A stretch of DNA of 64,000 bases from Methylobacter sp. (GCF_023227905.1 NZ_JALOCF010000001.1:1-64000); one strand, 5' to 3'. Positions 1-8,980 are shown, numbered from the stretch's first letter. Notes: generated by a model not told the origin, from the letters alone. Program-made: numbers and translations.

Positions 1-545
1 GTTTCTACCGAGATCGTACCGCCGATACTGTCCCCACCCAAACTCACCGGCGTCACTCCGGACAAAATGGTGATCTTGCCGATATTGCTGCGGTCGATAT
101 AAGAAAGCGGCGGATTCATGTGATTGGCGCAAGCCGAAGTCAGGGTCATGCCGTTAATATCAATCTTGACGCGGTCGTCGTTCAGGCCATGAATCACCGG
201 CAAACCCGACACGCCACCGGCGCCGTACAAGCTAACGCCCGGCGTATCTTCCAGTAATTTGGCGGTATCGCTGACCGCCGCGCGTTTGCTGTCGAGAATA
301 TCTGCCTCCATTTCGGAAGCGCCCAAGTTTTTAACACTGGGAAACTTGCCGGTGACGATCAGTTTTTCCAATACTATGGCTTGTTCTGTGGGATGATCCT
401 GAGGATTTTCAGCAGCCATTACCGAAGTCGTCAGGCACAACGGCAATACGCCGATAATTCCGCCATAAAGAACTTGCGCGCTAACCGCATTGGCAATGGG
501 CTTTTTAGAAAAGCAGGCGTGAGTGAGTGAATGGGTAGTTTTCAT
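1..545 (-). CDS. TonB-dependent outer membrane receptor, copper (OprC-like) type, N-terminal part
   Basis: The gene begins at the ATG at 543-545 on the minus strand and runs off the left edge, so only about 181 residues are present. They comprise a long signal region ending near residue 44 (VMA-AEN) and a plug domain: a TonB-box-like stretch (EKLIVTGKF), the plug core with TPGVSLYGAGG, and the end of the plug (LGGDSIGGTI). Within the plug, Cys139 and Met143 form a C-x3-M motif followed by NPPLSYID. OprC-type copper receptors are known to bind copper with a CxxxM pair in the plug and an HxM pair further on; the second half is outside the window. The neighbouring HMA/TauE-SafE gene supports a copper role. 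Receptor class is certain; the copper substrate is inferred. Confidence 0.85.
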   Translation of the reverse strand, partial: MKTTHSLTHACFSKKPIANAVSAQVLYGGIIGVLPLCLTTSVMAAENPQDHPTEQAIVLEKLIVTGKFPSVKNLGASEMEADILDSKRAAVSDTAKLLEDTPGVSLYGAGGVSGLPVIHGLNDDRVKIDINGMTLTSACANHMNPPLSYIDRSNIGKITILSGVTPVSLGGDSIGGTISVE

Positions 546-748
546 TTTTATTTTCTAAAGTTGGAAAAAATAGCTGGAAGATTCCAGAGGCATTGGTAAA
601 CAAAGGCACAAAACATGCCAAATCACAACGCATTGAAACATTAGAATATAATTATTCGCTTATTCTTAAGAATAAAAAAACTATGTTATTTAACGCATTT
701 TATTGCGTCATATGCCGCACTTTTTAAATGTGGGGAGTAAATGATTAA

Positions 749-778
749 CTTAGCAACGAGTACGACTCGTTGCCTAAG
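749..778. repeat. Stem-loop in the gap behind the metal exporter gene
   Basis: Inverted repeat with arms CTTAGCAACGAGT and ACTCGTTGCCTAAG around a 3-base loop. It lies downstream of the minus-strand exporter gene and could end its transcript, though no clear T-run follows on that strand. The rest of the 440-base gap is AT-rich at 640-700 and probably holds the promoter of the TonB receptor, including a second short palindrome (ACGCATTTTATTGCGT) at about 692-707. Confidence 0.4.
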
Positions 779-985
779 CTCGGGCATCATTGAGTCGCGC
801 CAATAACCGTCCGGTTTTAAAAATACCACCCTGAGCCACCAACACTTCGGCCAGGCGCAAGGGCTAATCGTGGTTTTGACGCGCACTTCCAGACGCCACC
901 AGTCTGAATTCCAGCCAATGCACGGCAAAGGTCAGGACAATAATCGATACGATCGACTGGAGATAAAACGGAGGGATAGACTTTT
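774..985 (-). pseudogene. Possible gene remnant downstream of the HMA/TauE-SafE gene
   Basis: Directly after the exporter stop, one minus-strand frame reads as a short hydrophobic protein tail (FYLQSIVSIIVLTFAVHWLE), meets a TAG at 864-866, then continues as a plausible helical stretch (LAEVLVAQGGIFKTGRLLAR) to a second TAG at 774-776. The frame has no start codon of its own. It may be the end of a membrane gene that has lost its beginning, or chance. No family is recognised. Confidence 0.2.
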
Positions 986-2043
986 CATAAGTGAAAAGTC
1001 GAAAAAATCTGCATCAGCGATTGAAGATCATACCCTGAACCGGTCAACCTTAAGCCTCGGTTGAACATCATCAAACCGAGGGCAATGACGATGACACCGG
1101 ATAAGGCTATCAGTCGTTGGCTGACCTTGCGGGAAATCAAGCTGGTCATTGCCCCGAAGCTCAATAAGACGGGCAAGGTGCCGGCACCAAAGACGAATAA
1201 CATCTTGGCGCCTTCAACCATACTGCCAGTCCCCGCCGCCAGTACATAGATAGCTTGCAAGGGGCCGCAACCGATCATTAAGCCAGTCAACAAACCAATC
1301 ACAAATGGGCTGCTGGTTTTTCCGGACTCGACGAAGACGAAGCGCGACAAAAAAGACGGCATGCGCAGGCTGAACACCCTGAAAAACCGGAAGTGAGTGA
1401 GGCTACTCAACCCGAACAGGATCAGGAAAACACCCGCCACGAGTTGGGCAATGCCTCGCAGATAAGGCGTGAAGGTAACGATTGAGCCCAGCAAGCCGAA
1501 TGCCGCCCCCATGGCGGTATAGGACAATGTTTTGCCGATACCGTACTTGAGGTGCGCCATTACATAGGAAGGGTTTTCCCGCTGTGACTCCCGCGCCGCA
1601 TAACCGATCACGAAACCGCCGCACATGCCGATGCAATGAAATCCGGTCAATAGGCCGGTGACGAACAACAGCCCGTAACTTACGCCTTGATCGAAGCGAG
1701 GTATATGGGGCCGCCCCTGCGTGAGCAGTGCGCCGAGCCCCAGCAGTGCGGCTATCCCGGCTAAGCCCAAAGACACCATGAGGACTGTCTTCAGCTTGAC
1801 CCGCCGGGAATCGGGCGAAGGCGTCGGCGTCGGCGCGCAGGCGTAGCCTTTGTCCTCAATGACCTGGAAAATTTCGGCAAGACTGGTCTTTGAGTCATCC
1901 CAGATAACCTTGACCTTTTCTTTGGCAAAGTCCGCTCGCACTGAACGTATTTCTTCGAGTTCATTGACAGCCGATTCGATCGCGGCCTCGCAACCGCGAC
2001 AATGCATTCCTGTCACGCTAAATGTTCGGGTCTGAAGAGTCAT
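985..2043 (-). CDS. HMA-domain / sulfite exporter TauE/SafE (UreH-like) family membrane protein
   Basis: 352 residues. Residues 1-70 are a heavy-metal-associated domain with the metal site GMHCRGC near residue 13; this fold binds Cu(I) or similar soft metals. After a proline-rich linker, the rest is a membrane domain of the SafE/UreH (DsbD-like) class with six or so hydrophobic segments and the motifs GLLTGFHCIGMCGGF and GLMIGCGPLQAIYV. Such HMA-SafE fusions are found near copper genes and cytochrome oxidase maturation genes, and are thought to move copper across the inner membrane. It starts 21 bases after the next minus-strand gene ends, so the two are probably co-transcribed, and the TonB receptor lies downstream. 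The metal is inferred to be copper. Confidence 0.8.
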   Translation of the reverse strand: MTLQTRTFSVTGMHCRGCEAAIESAVNELEEIRSVRADFAKEKVKVIWDDSKTSLAEIFQVIEDKGYACAPTPTPSPDSRRVKLKTVLMVSLGLAGIAALLGLGALLTQGRPHIPRFDQGVSYGLLFVTGLLTGFHCIGMCGGFVIGYAARESQRENPSYVMAHLKYGIGKTLSYTAMGAAFGLLGSIVTFTPYLRGIAQLVAGVFLILFGLSSLTHFRFFRVFSLRMPSFLSRFVFVESGKTSSPFVIGLLTGLMIGCGPLQAIYVLAAGTGSMVEGAKMLFVFGAGTLPVLLSFGAMTSLISRKVSQRLIALSGVIVIALGLMMFNRGLRLTGSGYDLQSLMQIFSTFHL

Positions 2044-2064
2044 GAATTTCCTGGGACGCTTAGG

Positions 2065-2598
2065 TTATTGCTTATGCATGTTGTGCATGGCGCCGTGAGG
2101 ATGCCCCGGTACGGCATCCGGGCCGTGGTCTGCCAGTTGGGCGTCGAACCAGCGATGAATGGCATCGACCAAGTCCGGTTCTTTCGAAGAGTAAATAATC
2201 TCGGCACCCGTCTCAAGCTCTTTATATTCAACGTGCAGTTGTCCAGGTTCGGCCTTGCGCAATTTTGCCAAGCCCGGCATATCCTGACCGTGGATTTTCG
2301 CCGGATTGGTGAAGTCTCCACGGGCGAACTCCTGTGCAATCTTGCTGAGATGTTGACGTATCAGCTCGACCTGTTGTGTATTGGGCGGGTTTCTGACGAT
2401 AACTTGTTGTAAACCACCTGTCTCTGTTTTATTAAAAATGTGTTGGGTTTGTTCAAGGTCGAAAGGCATAACGTGCATGCCGCGTTGAGTGATCTCTTTT
2501 AGCCGCTCCGGGCTTGCCGTTTCGGAATAGCCGGGTTGTGAGAGAGCTAGGCCGAATACAGCAACGGCAAATAGGGGAATAGGTTTGGCAAATAACAT
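2065..2598 (-). CDS. Small periplasmic protein with His/Met-rich tail, putative copper-locus protein
   Basis: 177 residues. A signal peptide (MLFAKPIPLFAVAVFGLALS, cut near SETAS) is followed by a mixed alpha/beta domain with MHVMPFDLEQTQHIFNK, an IHGQDMPGLA segment and a helix DLVDAIHRWFDAQL. The C-terminus HPHGAMHNMHKQ is rich in His and Met, as in periplasmic copper-binding tails. From memory, relatives are common in proteobacteria beside copper or heavy-metal genes and are often mislabelled as aspartate carbamoyltransferase, to which this has no resemblance. It is the first gene of the minus-strand set with the HMA exporter. Function is unknown; metal binding is inferred from tail and context. 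Confidence 0.65.
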   Translation of the reverse strand: MLFAKPIPLFAVAVFGLALSQPGYSETASPERLKEITQRGMHVMPFDLEQTQHIFNKTETGGLQQVIVRNPPNTQQVELIRQHLSKIAQEFARGDFTNPAKIHGQDMPGLAKLRKAEPGQLHVEYKELETGAEIIYSSKEPDLVDAIHRWFDAQLADHGPDAVPGHPHGAMHNMHKQ

Positions 2599-2984
2599 GA
2601 GTTTTCTCCAGATAATGATAAATAGTGCGTTTGAATGACCGAGCTGGATTTACCGCTTCCGGACCAAACACTTAACCTTGAGGAATGGAAAGACATCAAG
2701 GAACAAGCCGCTTGAAAGCTCCCCTGAAACAGCATCGGGGCGACGTAAAGCAAGTAAGGGAAAGCATGGGGGCACATCGCGCGAAGTCTACAGCAAGCTG
2801 AAAAAGCATGAGCGGACTATCGCAAAGCTTAATTCTAATTGATGCATTATAAATGTCTCAAGACGATCAAAAACGCCTCTATCAACAATGCAGCGAAACA
2901 AGCAAAAGCCGGTAACAACTGTCGTGGAAAATGGCTCATGGTCAAGAAGATACCTGCCATCACGCTGGTTTTGTGCGCCACACC
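2599..2984. other. Intergenic stretch with two short protein-like open frames
   Basis: No convincing complete gene. On the plus strand a 26-codon frame starts at ATG 2635 and ends at 2715 (MTELDLPLPDQTLNLEEW, then a short helix). A second plus-strand frame starts at ATG 2853 (MSQDDQKRLYQQCSE), meets TAA at 2913 and would continue to 3002 with HGQEDTCHHAGF. Both look more protein-like than chance but too short to name; they may be remnants of a small gene or transposase edge. Confidence 0.3.
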
Positions 2985-3020
2985 AAAACAGCCGCCAGTT
3001 AAAAAACTGGCGGCTGTTTT
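2985..3020. terminator. Bidirectional rho-independent terminator
   Basis: Perfect 16-base arms (AAAACAGCCGCCAGTT and AACTGGCGGCTGTTTT) with a 4-base A loop, and T- and A-runs at the two ends so that it can act on both strands. It sits 9 bases past the stop of the minus-strand multiheme cytochrome gene. Confidence 0.85.
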
Positions 3021-3028
3021 ATTTCAGG

Positions 3029-5290
3029 TTACCGAACGACGCTAAAGGTATTTAATGCAATGCGGCTTGATTTTGAATTCGACGCATTGAACATAGTTTT
3101 AAAGTCTTCGACTTCATTATCGACCTCGTTAAACAAATCTAACGCGAACGAATAAGCAATCGGCTGATGAATCAACTCGGCTTCGACTTGATAGCTGCTG
3201 CCGCTCAAGCCGCTAATCCGATAACTGATTTCATCACTGCCACCGACAAAATTAGCATCATTCAAGGCGTCGCCAACCACTTTAATATCGTTAGGCGCAG
3301 TCGATTTATTGAATCCTTGCGGCAATAAGCGGTTATCTTTTAGATAAACCATACCGCGTAGCAAGGTATAAGTGACTTGATTCTGGTTGTCGCCCATAAT
3401 CGCCTCGTACACTTGCACCTGGTCAGGAGCGGTAATCAAATCATAGTGCGGTTCAAACGCCGCCAAATTGGTGTCTGCATCTACGCCGTCAATGCTGCCG
3501 TTGGCGTTTATTTTTCCGGATTCGAACACGACAGTGCCTTGCGCATCTTTTACGGTAACGTGCAGAACGACCCGCCGCGATGGGTACGCGCTGGGTAATT
3601 TATGCCCGGTGTTACTGTTGATTTTCAACGTGAAATTCAAGGCATTATCGCTACCTAAACTTTGGTTCACCGGGGTAATGGCGGCCGAACTGTTAAGCAT
3701 CGTTTGGGTCTTGTCGATGGTTTCGGCAAAGTTATTCGACAATACGCCCAATTGCTCTTTGTTATTGTTGAAGATATCGAGCATCAATTTATTGGCGCCG
3801 ACAAACTCATGAATCGCAAAATTATCGCGAGTGCCCAACATCATCGGCATAGTGGAAATTTTTACACCATTAGCCCGCGACATATGACAACCCTGGCAAC
3901 TTTTCGGATTGGTGCTTGCATAACTGCTGTGCTCCCATTCGCTGTAAGGCATTTGTTCAGGAAATTCGCTTTCCGGCGTGGTGCTTAACACCGTGCCGAA
4001 TTGATCCACATAAGGCGTCTTTAGATTATGGCAAGTCGCGCACATTTTGGATGATTTAATATGCGCGCTATAGGTTGGCGTATAGCCTGTTTGCATAATC
4101 ATCGGATTGGCGAAAGGATTTTCAAAAGGCCCATAAATCGTCTTGTTATTACCGATCTCATAACGCCCGGTGAAACTGCTCAATGTGCCTAAATTGGGTG
4201 CATCCTGAACTTGATGGCAAAGCGTGCAGCTGACGCCGTTCATAGCTTCATCATGTCGCGGATGGCTTACGCTCAAAAACCCGCCATCCAAAATTCCTTT
4301 GGTTTCATTGGAGCTTTTCGCTTCAAAATTCGCCATCGGCGCATGACAGCGCGTACATTTATCGTTAATTACATCGGTTAATTGTGGATTGCGATTTAAT
4401 TCGCTACGCACCTTTGCTCGCCAAAACGGATCGCGGGTGGAATTTGCCATCATAGTCGATGACCAATCGGTTTCAATCGAAACATCTTTGCCGCTACTAT
4501 CTTTTATGCCATTGTGACATTGAGTGCAGTTTGATGAACCGGAAAAATGTTCCGAAGTAAAAGACGGATTGCCCGGCGAAGCTGACGGCGATACGAAACC
4601 ACCGTTGGTTGCCGCTAGCGTCGTTGCGCTAAAGGTATCGGAAACGCCGCCAATGGTTAATACAGCGTTTGTTGTAACGGAATTTGCCGCTGATGCCGTT
4701 AAACGTACCGTAACAGAATTGCCTTCACTAGCCGTTCCAGCCGCTGTTGTGTATGCGCCGCCGTTAATTGAATATGAACCGCCGCTAACACTAATTGGCG
4801 CCGGCGCGTTAATTCCTGAAACTGTCACAGCATTAGAAGTGACTGCCGCACTTAATGCAACGTTAGTTTGGTCACTAAAAATAAACGCATTGGGCGTAGT
4901 GTCCAAACTTGAATTAGCTAAAGTCGTGACACTAAATGTGTCTTTAACGCCGCCAATGGTTAGCACTGTGTTTGTCGTAGCGCTGTTTGCGCTCGATGAG
5001 GTTTGTTGCACACGCACGGTATTGCCATTTGAAACCGTAGTGCTGCTGGTCCTGAATGAACCGCCATTGATTGAAAATTTCCCGCCTGTCACGCTAATCG
5101 ATGCTTTAGCGTTAATACCGCTGACAGTAATTGAATTTGAGGTAATCGTCGTGTTTAAAGCTACGTTCGTTTGATCGGCGAATGTAAATTGATCGGGCGT
5201 GGTATCGCTCCTCATAGCGTGCGCGTTAAAGCCATAGCAGCTTAACCATAGCCACAGAAGATAAAGAAAGAGTGGGTTGTGTTTTGGCAT
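3029..5290 (-). CDS. Pentaheme cytochrome c with N-terminal Ig-like repeats
   Basis: 753 residues. Residues 1-25 form a signal peptide (LYLLWLWLSCYGFNAHA). Two tandem repeats of about 100 residues follow (about 30-125 and 130-226), each with DQTNVAL, TVSGINA, SINGG and LTIGGV(K/S)DTFS; this repeat type occurs in secreted and surface proteins. Five CxxCH heme sites lie at Cys255 (CTQCH), 312 (CTRCH), 355 (CTLCH), 417 (CATCH) and 465 (CQGCH), spaced as in cytochrome c554-like multiheme domains. The last 250 residues have no heme motif and look like a beta-rich domain. The protein should be exported and could carry electrons in the periplasm or at the cell surface. It stands alone, with a terminator behind it. 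Redox partner unknown. Confidence 0.8.
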   Translation of the reverse strand: MPKHNPLFLYLLWLWLSCYGFNAHAMRSDTTPDQFTFADQTNVALNTTITSNSITVSGINAKASISVTGGKFSINGGSFRTSSTTVSNGNTVRVQQTSSSANSATTNTVLTIGGVKDTFSVTTLANSSLDTTPNAFIFSDQTNVALSAAVTSNAVTVSGINAPAPISVSGGSYSINGGAYTTAAGTASEGNSVTVRLTASAANSVTTNAVLTIGGVSDTFSATTLAATNGGFVSPSASPGNPSFTSEHFSGSSNCTQCHNGIKDSSGKDVSIETDWSSTMMANSTRDPFWRAKVRSELNRNPQLTDVINDKCTRCHAPMANFEAKSSNETKGILDGGFLSVSHPRHDEAMNGVSCTLCHQVQDAPNLGTLSSFTGRYEIGNNKTIYGPFENPFANPMIMQTGYTPTYSAHIKSSKMCATCHNLKTPYVDQFGTVLSTTPESEFPEQMPYSEWEHSSYASTNPKSCQGCHMSRANGVKISTMPMMLGTRDNFAIHEFVGANKLMLDIFNNNKEQLGVLSNNFAETIDKTQTMLNSSAAITPVNQSLGSDNALNFTLKINSNTGHKLPSAYPSRRVVLHVTVKDAQGTVVFESGKINANGSIDGVDADTNLAAFEPHYDLITAPDQVQVYEAIMGDNQNQVTYTLLRGMVYLKDNRLLPQGFNKSTAPNDIKVVGDALNDANFVGGSDEISYRISGLSGSSYQVEAELIHQPIAYSFALDLFNEVDNEVEDFKTMFNASNSKSSRIALNTFSVVR

Positions 5291-5447
5291 AAAATTTTGA
5301 TTTTTAGTTAAAGGTTAGGATTGATACAAAAGGTCCTAACCATAAAAGGCAAAAATCACGCCATTTATGCTTCACTTCTATTAATGCTAAATATTACAGA
5401 GACTTAAAGAGTGATAAAACTTAATAACCAAAAGAAAAATGAAAGTC

Positions 5448-5483
5448 GTGTGATATGCCGCAGTAAACTGAGGCATATCACAC
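5448..5483. repeat. Perfect 12-base inverted repeat
   Basis: Arms GTGTGATATGCC and GGCATATCACAC separated by 12 bases, between the minus-strand acidic protein gene (stop at 5579) and the cytochrome gene (start at 5290). No T-run follows, so it could be a terminator helped by Rho, a processing site, or an operator of the cytochrome gene. The rest of the 290-base gap is AT-rich without clear signals. Confidence 0.5.
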
Positions 5484-5578
5484 AATCGGTGTCCCAATCG
5501 ATTTTTTGATTATATGGCTGCCTCAAAAAAGATTATTGCCAAGCAAACAGGCTGTTTACCCGCCCTGCTTAAACCGCT

Positions 5579-5923
5579 CTATTCAAAAAATCCATATAAA
5601 TACATATCTTCATCCTCGCCTTCCAGGATGAATTTTACGTCATCATCGGAAATCTCGACATCCAAAGGATAAGGCTCGTCGGCATCTTCAAAATAATCGG
5701 ACTTTATGTAAAACTCGTCATCGCCCTCTTTTACCAAGACGACCGAGTAAAGATCCTTGTCTTCGCTTTGATCGATATTTCTTAAGGTGAAGCTTACGCT
5801 ATTGCCGTCGGGAGCGACAACGGGGCTTTGCTCGGTTTGCTCGTATTCGCAGGCTATCTCTTCGTCATCCATGAACACATAAGTCATCGAGAAATGCTTT
5901 AGGCGATTAAAATCTACTGTCAT
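5579..5923 (-). CDS. Small acidic protein of unknown function, coupled to nadA
   Basis: 114 residues, very rich in Asp and Glu (for example DDEEIACEYEQ, DQSEDKDLY, EGEDEDMYLYGF), no signal peptide and no membrane segment; probably a small beta-rich cytosolic protein. Its ATG overlaps the nadA stop codon (TAATG), and the GGAGG ribosome site lies inside the last nadA codons, so its translation depends on nadA. No family is recognised with confidence. The tight link suggests a role near NAD synthesis or the NadA iron-sulfur enzyme, but that is inference from context only. Confidence 0.7.
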   Translation of the reverse strand: MTVDFNRLKHFSMTYVFMDDEEIACEYEQTEQSPVVAPDGNSVSFTLRNIDQSEDKDLYSVVLVKEGDDEFYIKSDYFEDADEPYPLDVEISDDDVKFILEGEDEDMYLYGFFE

Positions 5924-7020
5924 TACATTACCTCCAACATGTTATCCAGCGCTTTCCTGGCGTACTTCGCTATGTCTTCCGGCACTGAAATCCGGTTAAC
6001 CACATGACCCGCAGCCAGATTGTCCAGCACCCAGGCCAGATGTTGCGGATCGGTTCTGAACATCGTTGAGCACATGCATAATGTCGGCGACATGAAATGC
6101 ACGTTTTTGCCCTGCGCCTTGCACTCTTCGTGCAGGCGGTTGACCAGGTTGAGTTCGGTCGCCACTAGCCAGCGGGTGTTGGGTTCGGCTTCGCGCACCG
6201 TTTTTAAAATGTACTCGGTGGAACCGATGTAATCCGATTTTTGGCAGACTTCAAACGAGGCTTCGGGGTGCGAAATAACTTTGGTTTCCGGGAAGCGTTT
6301 AAGGAACTCGTCAATATGTTCAGGTTTGAACACCTGATGCACGGAACAATAGCCATTCCAAAGGATGATCTTGGCGTTGCGGATTTGCTCTTCGGTCAGG
6401 CCGCCCATCGGCTTGGTGAAATCCCAGGTGACCATCTCGTCCAACGGAATGCCCATCCGGTAACCGGTATTGCGCCCCAGATGCTGGTCAGGGAAAAACA
6501 GCACTTTCTGTTTTCTGGCAAAGCTCCATTCCAGTATTTTCTGAGCGTTGGACGAGGTGCAGACAATGCCGTCATGCTTTCCGCAAAAGGATTTAAGGTC
6601 GGCCGCCGAGTTGATGTAGGTCACCGGGGTGACTTCCGCCTCCACATCGATCACTTGCGCCAATTCATCCCAGCATTTTTGCACCTTGATCAGATTAGCC
6701 ATATCGGCCATCGAACAGCCTGCCGCCATGTCGGGCAGAATCGCAATCTGCTCGGGACGGGACAGTATATCGGCGACTTCCGCCATAAAATGCACGCCGC
6801 AGAATACGATGTATTCGGCGTCGGATTTTGCAGCATCCCTGGACAGTTTTAACGAATCGCCGGAAAAATCGGCATGCTTGAACACTTCATCGCGCTGATA
6901 ATGATGCCCGAGCACCACGCAACGGCTGCCCAGCTTGGCTTTGGCGGCGATAATCCGGGCATCGCATTCCTCATCGCTGAGTAAGGCGTAATCTTGAATC
7001 GGAAATGGGGTATTGGTCAT
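5923..7020 (-). CDS. nadA: Quinolinate synthase
   Basis: 365 residues, the usual length of the long proteobacterial form. NadA condenses iminoaspartate with dihydroxyacetone phosphate to quinolinate in de novo NAD synthesis and carries a [4Fe-4S] cluster. Visible features are LGHHYQRDEV near the N-terminus, FCGVHFMAEVADIL, GCSMADMA, the cluster-cysteine regions (FCGVHF, WNGYCSVH, LCMCSTM) and the SHPEASFEV segment. nadB and nadC are not nearby. It is followed without a gap by the acidic-protein gene. Confidence 0.97.
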   Translation of the reverse strand: MTNTPFPIQDYALLSDEECDARIIAAKAKLGSRCVVLGHHYQRDEVFKHADFSGDSLKLSRDAAKSDAEYIVFCGVHFMAEVADILSRPEQIAILPDMAAGCSMADMANLIKVQKCWDELAQVIDVEAEVTPVTYINSAADLKSFCGKHDGIVCTSSNAQKILEWSFARKQKVLFFPDQHLGRNTGYRMGIPLDEMVTWDFTKPMGGLTEEQIRNAKIILWNGYCSVHQVFKPEHIDEFLKRFPETKVISHPEASFEVCQKSDYIGSTEYILKTVREAEPNTRWLVATELNLVNRLHEECKAQGKNVHFMSPTLCMCSTMFRTDPQHLAWVLDNLAAGHVVNRISVPEDIAKYARKALDNMLEVM

Positions 7021-7097
7021 AAATAATACTCCTCTAGGGAGAATACTTCGGAGGATTAGTTCACCGCAAACAGCGCACTGTTCGCGGTGAATTTAAT

Positions 7098-7154
7098 GTA
7101 GGGTACGCATCGCGTACCATGCTTCTCAATAGAGGTACGCAATGCGTACCCTAC
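7098..7154. repeat. REP-like palindromic element, family GTAGGGTACGC
   Basis: Inverted repeat with outer arms GTAGGGTACGCA and TGCGTACCCTAC and inner arms GCGTACC/GGTACGC. A second copy with the same arms lies at 61461-61535, 54 kb away, so this is a dispersed intergenic element. A further small hairpin (TCACCGC ... GCGGTGA, 7061-7090) stands next to it. Confidence 0.8.
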
Positions 7155-7159
7155 CCGGT

Positions 7160-8953
7160 TTAATCGTATTTGGCTTTTTCTTTTCCGGCCGGTTTAATCA
7201 ACCGGATGCCCAGCTCTTTCAACTGCTCATCGGTGACGACCGCCGGTGCGCTAACCAAAGGACAAGCCGCTGATTGGGTTTTAGGGAAAGCAATCACGTC
7301 ACGAATAGACGTTGATCCGGTCATCAGCATAACCAGACGGTCAAGGCCGAACGCAAGGCCGCCATGCGGAGGCGCACCGTATTTCAACGCATCCAGCAAG
7401 AAGCCGAATTTTTCCCTGGCTTCGTCTTCGCCGATGCCTAAAATCTCCAGCACAGTTTGCTGCATCGCACTGCGATTGATACGAATCGAACCGCCGCCGA
7501 CTTCGGTACCGTTCAACACTAAATCGTAAGCGCGCGATAATGCTGCGCCGGGGTTCGCGACCAGTTCTTCGACCGAGCAACTTGGCGCGGTGAAAGGGTG
7601 ATGAATGGCATTGTAGCGGTTGGTTTTTTCGTCCCATTCGAACATCGGGAAGTCAACCACCCAGACCGGTTTCCACTCGCCTTCCAGCAGGTTCAAACCA
7701 TGGCCCAACTTGACCCGCAATGCGCCCATCGCTTCATTAACGATGCTGGCTTTGTCCGCGCCGAAGAAGATCAAATCGCCGTTTTGTGCTGAGGTTTTGG
7801 CCAACACGCTGTCCCAAACCTCGGCAGGGGCGAATTTAACGATAGGCGATTGCAAGCCGTCGACGCCAGCGGCCAAATCGTTGACTTTGATATAAGCCAA
7901 ACCTCTTGCACCATAAATGCTGACATACTTGGTCAATGCATCAATGTCTTTGCGGCTTAACTCGCCGCCATTCGGTACGCGCATTGCAACGACGCGGCCT
8001 TTCGGGTCATTGGCCGGTGCCGAAAAAACTTGGAAATCGACATCTTTCATGTCCTCGGCAATGTCGACCAATTCCAGCGGAATCCGCAAATCGGGACGGT
8101 CGATACCGTAGCGCGATATAGCTTCCTGATGCGTTATGCATGGAAATTTATCGCCCAGGTTCACGCCGATCACTTTGATAAACAACTGACGGATCATTTC
8201 CTCCATCACGTGCATGATTTCGTGTTCATCCATGAACGAGGTTTCGATATCGAGCTGGGTAAATTCGGGTTGACGGTCGGCGCGCAAGTCTTCATCGCGG
8301 AAACAACGCACGACCTGATAATAGCGGTCCATGCCCGCGACCATCAAGATTTGTTTGTACAATTGCGGCGATTGCGGCAGCGCGAAAAACGAATTTTCGT
8401 GGGTGCGGCTCGGTACGATGTAATCGCGCGCGCCTTCGGGAGTCGCTTTGGTTAAGTAAGGTGTTTCAATCTCGAAGAATTCGTGGTCATCCAGGAAGTT
8501 TCTCAATACCCGTGTCACATCACGGCGCACTTTCATCTTTTCTTGCATCTCGGTACGGCGCAAGTCGATATAACGGTAGCGTAGACGCAATTCTTCATTA
8601 ACTTCGATTTCGCTTTCAACCGGGAACGGCGGGGTTTCCGATTCGTTCAGCACAACGATGTTTTTAGCCAGTATCTCGATCGCGCCGGAATGCATGTTGG
8701 CGTTAATGGTACCCGCGGGACGATCGCGAACTAGGCCGGTAATTTGTAATACATATTCACTGCGGACGCTTTCAGCAGTGGCGAAAGTCTCGGCTACGTC
8801 TGGATCGACTACGACTTGCACCAATCCGGCGCGGTCACGAAGGTCAATAAAAATAACGCCGCCATGATCTCTGCGTCTATGTACCCAACCGCAGATTGAA
8901 ACCGTTTCGCCTAGCTGTTGTGTGTTTAATTCTCCGCACTTGTGAGTACGCAT
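7160..8953 (-). CDS. aspS: Aspartyl-tRNA synthetase
   Basis: 597 residues from the chosen start. Class II synthetase with an N-terminal OB-fold anticodon domain ([22 protein letters not shown]), motif 2 around [19 protein letters not shown], the bacterial GAD insertion in the middle, and motif 3 near the end ([12 protein letters not shown]). It charges tRNA-Asp; relatives of this length with the GAD domain are the bacterial type. An in-frame start 45 bases upstream exists, but the ATG at 8951-8953 (MRTHKCGEL) matches the family and has AGGA ahead of it. The FmdB-type gene lies just upstream, a common proteobacterial pairing. Confidence 0.97.
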   Translation of the reverse strand: MRTHKCGELNTQQLGETVSICGWVHRRRDHGGVIFIDLRDRAGLVQVVVDPDVAETFATAESVRSEYVLQITGLVRDRPAGTINANMHSGAIEILAKNIVVLNESETPPFPVESEIEVNEELRLRYRYIDLRRTEMQEKMKVRRDVTRVLRNFLDDHEFFEIETPYLTKATPEGARDYIVPSRTHENSFFALPQSPQLYKQILMVAGMDRYYQVVRCFRDEDLRADRQPEFTQLDIETSFMDEHEIMHVMEEMIRQLFIKVIGVNLGDKFPCITHQEAISRYGIDRPDLRIPLELVDIAEDMKDVDFQVFSAPANDPKGRVVAMRVPNGGELSRKDIDALTKYVSIYGARGLAYIKVNDLAAGVDGLQSPIVKFAPAEVWDSVLAKTSAQNGDLIFFGADKASIVNEAMGALRVKLGHGLNLLEGEWKPVWVVDFPMFEWDEKTNRYNAIHHPFTAPSCSVEELVANPGAALSRAYDLVLNGTEVGGGSIRINRSAMQQTVLEILGIGEDEAREKFGFLLDALKYGAPPHGGLAFGLDRLVMLMTGSTSIRDVIAFPKTQSAACPLVSAPAVVTDEQLKELGIRLIKPAGKEKAKYD

Positions 8954-8980
8954 AAATTTTCCTGTTGATTTGATGAAGAT

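Noticed and set aside
4524..5174. Long open frame opposite the repeats of the multiheme cytochrome
   Set aside because: It is the reverse-strand reading of the low-complexity Ig-like repeats; no ribosome site and no family features.
6241..6852. 203-codon open frame on the plus strand
   Set aside because: It lies wholly opposite nadA, whose protein is clearly conserved; antisense shadow.
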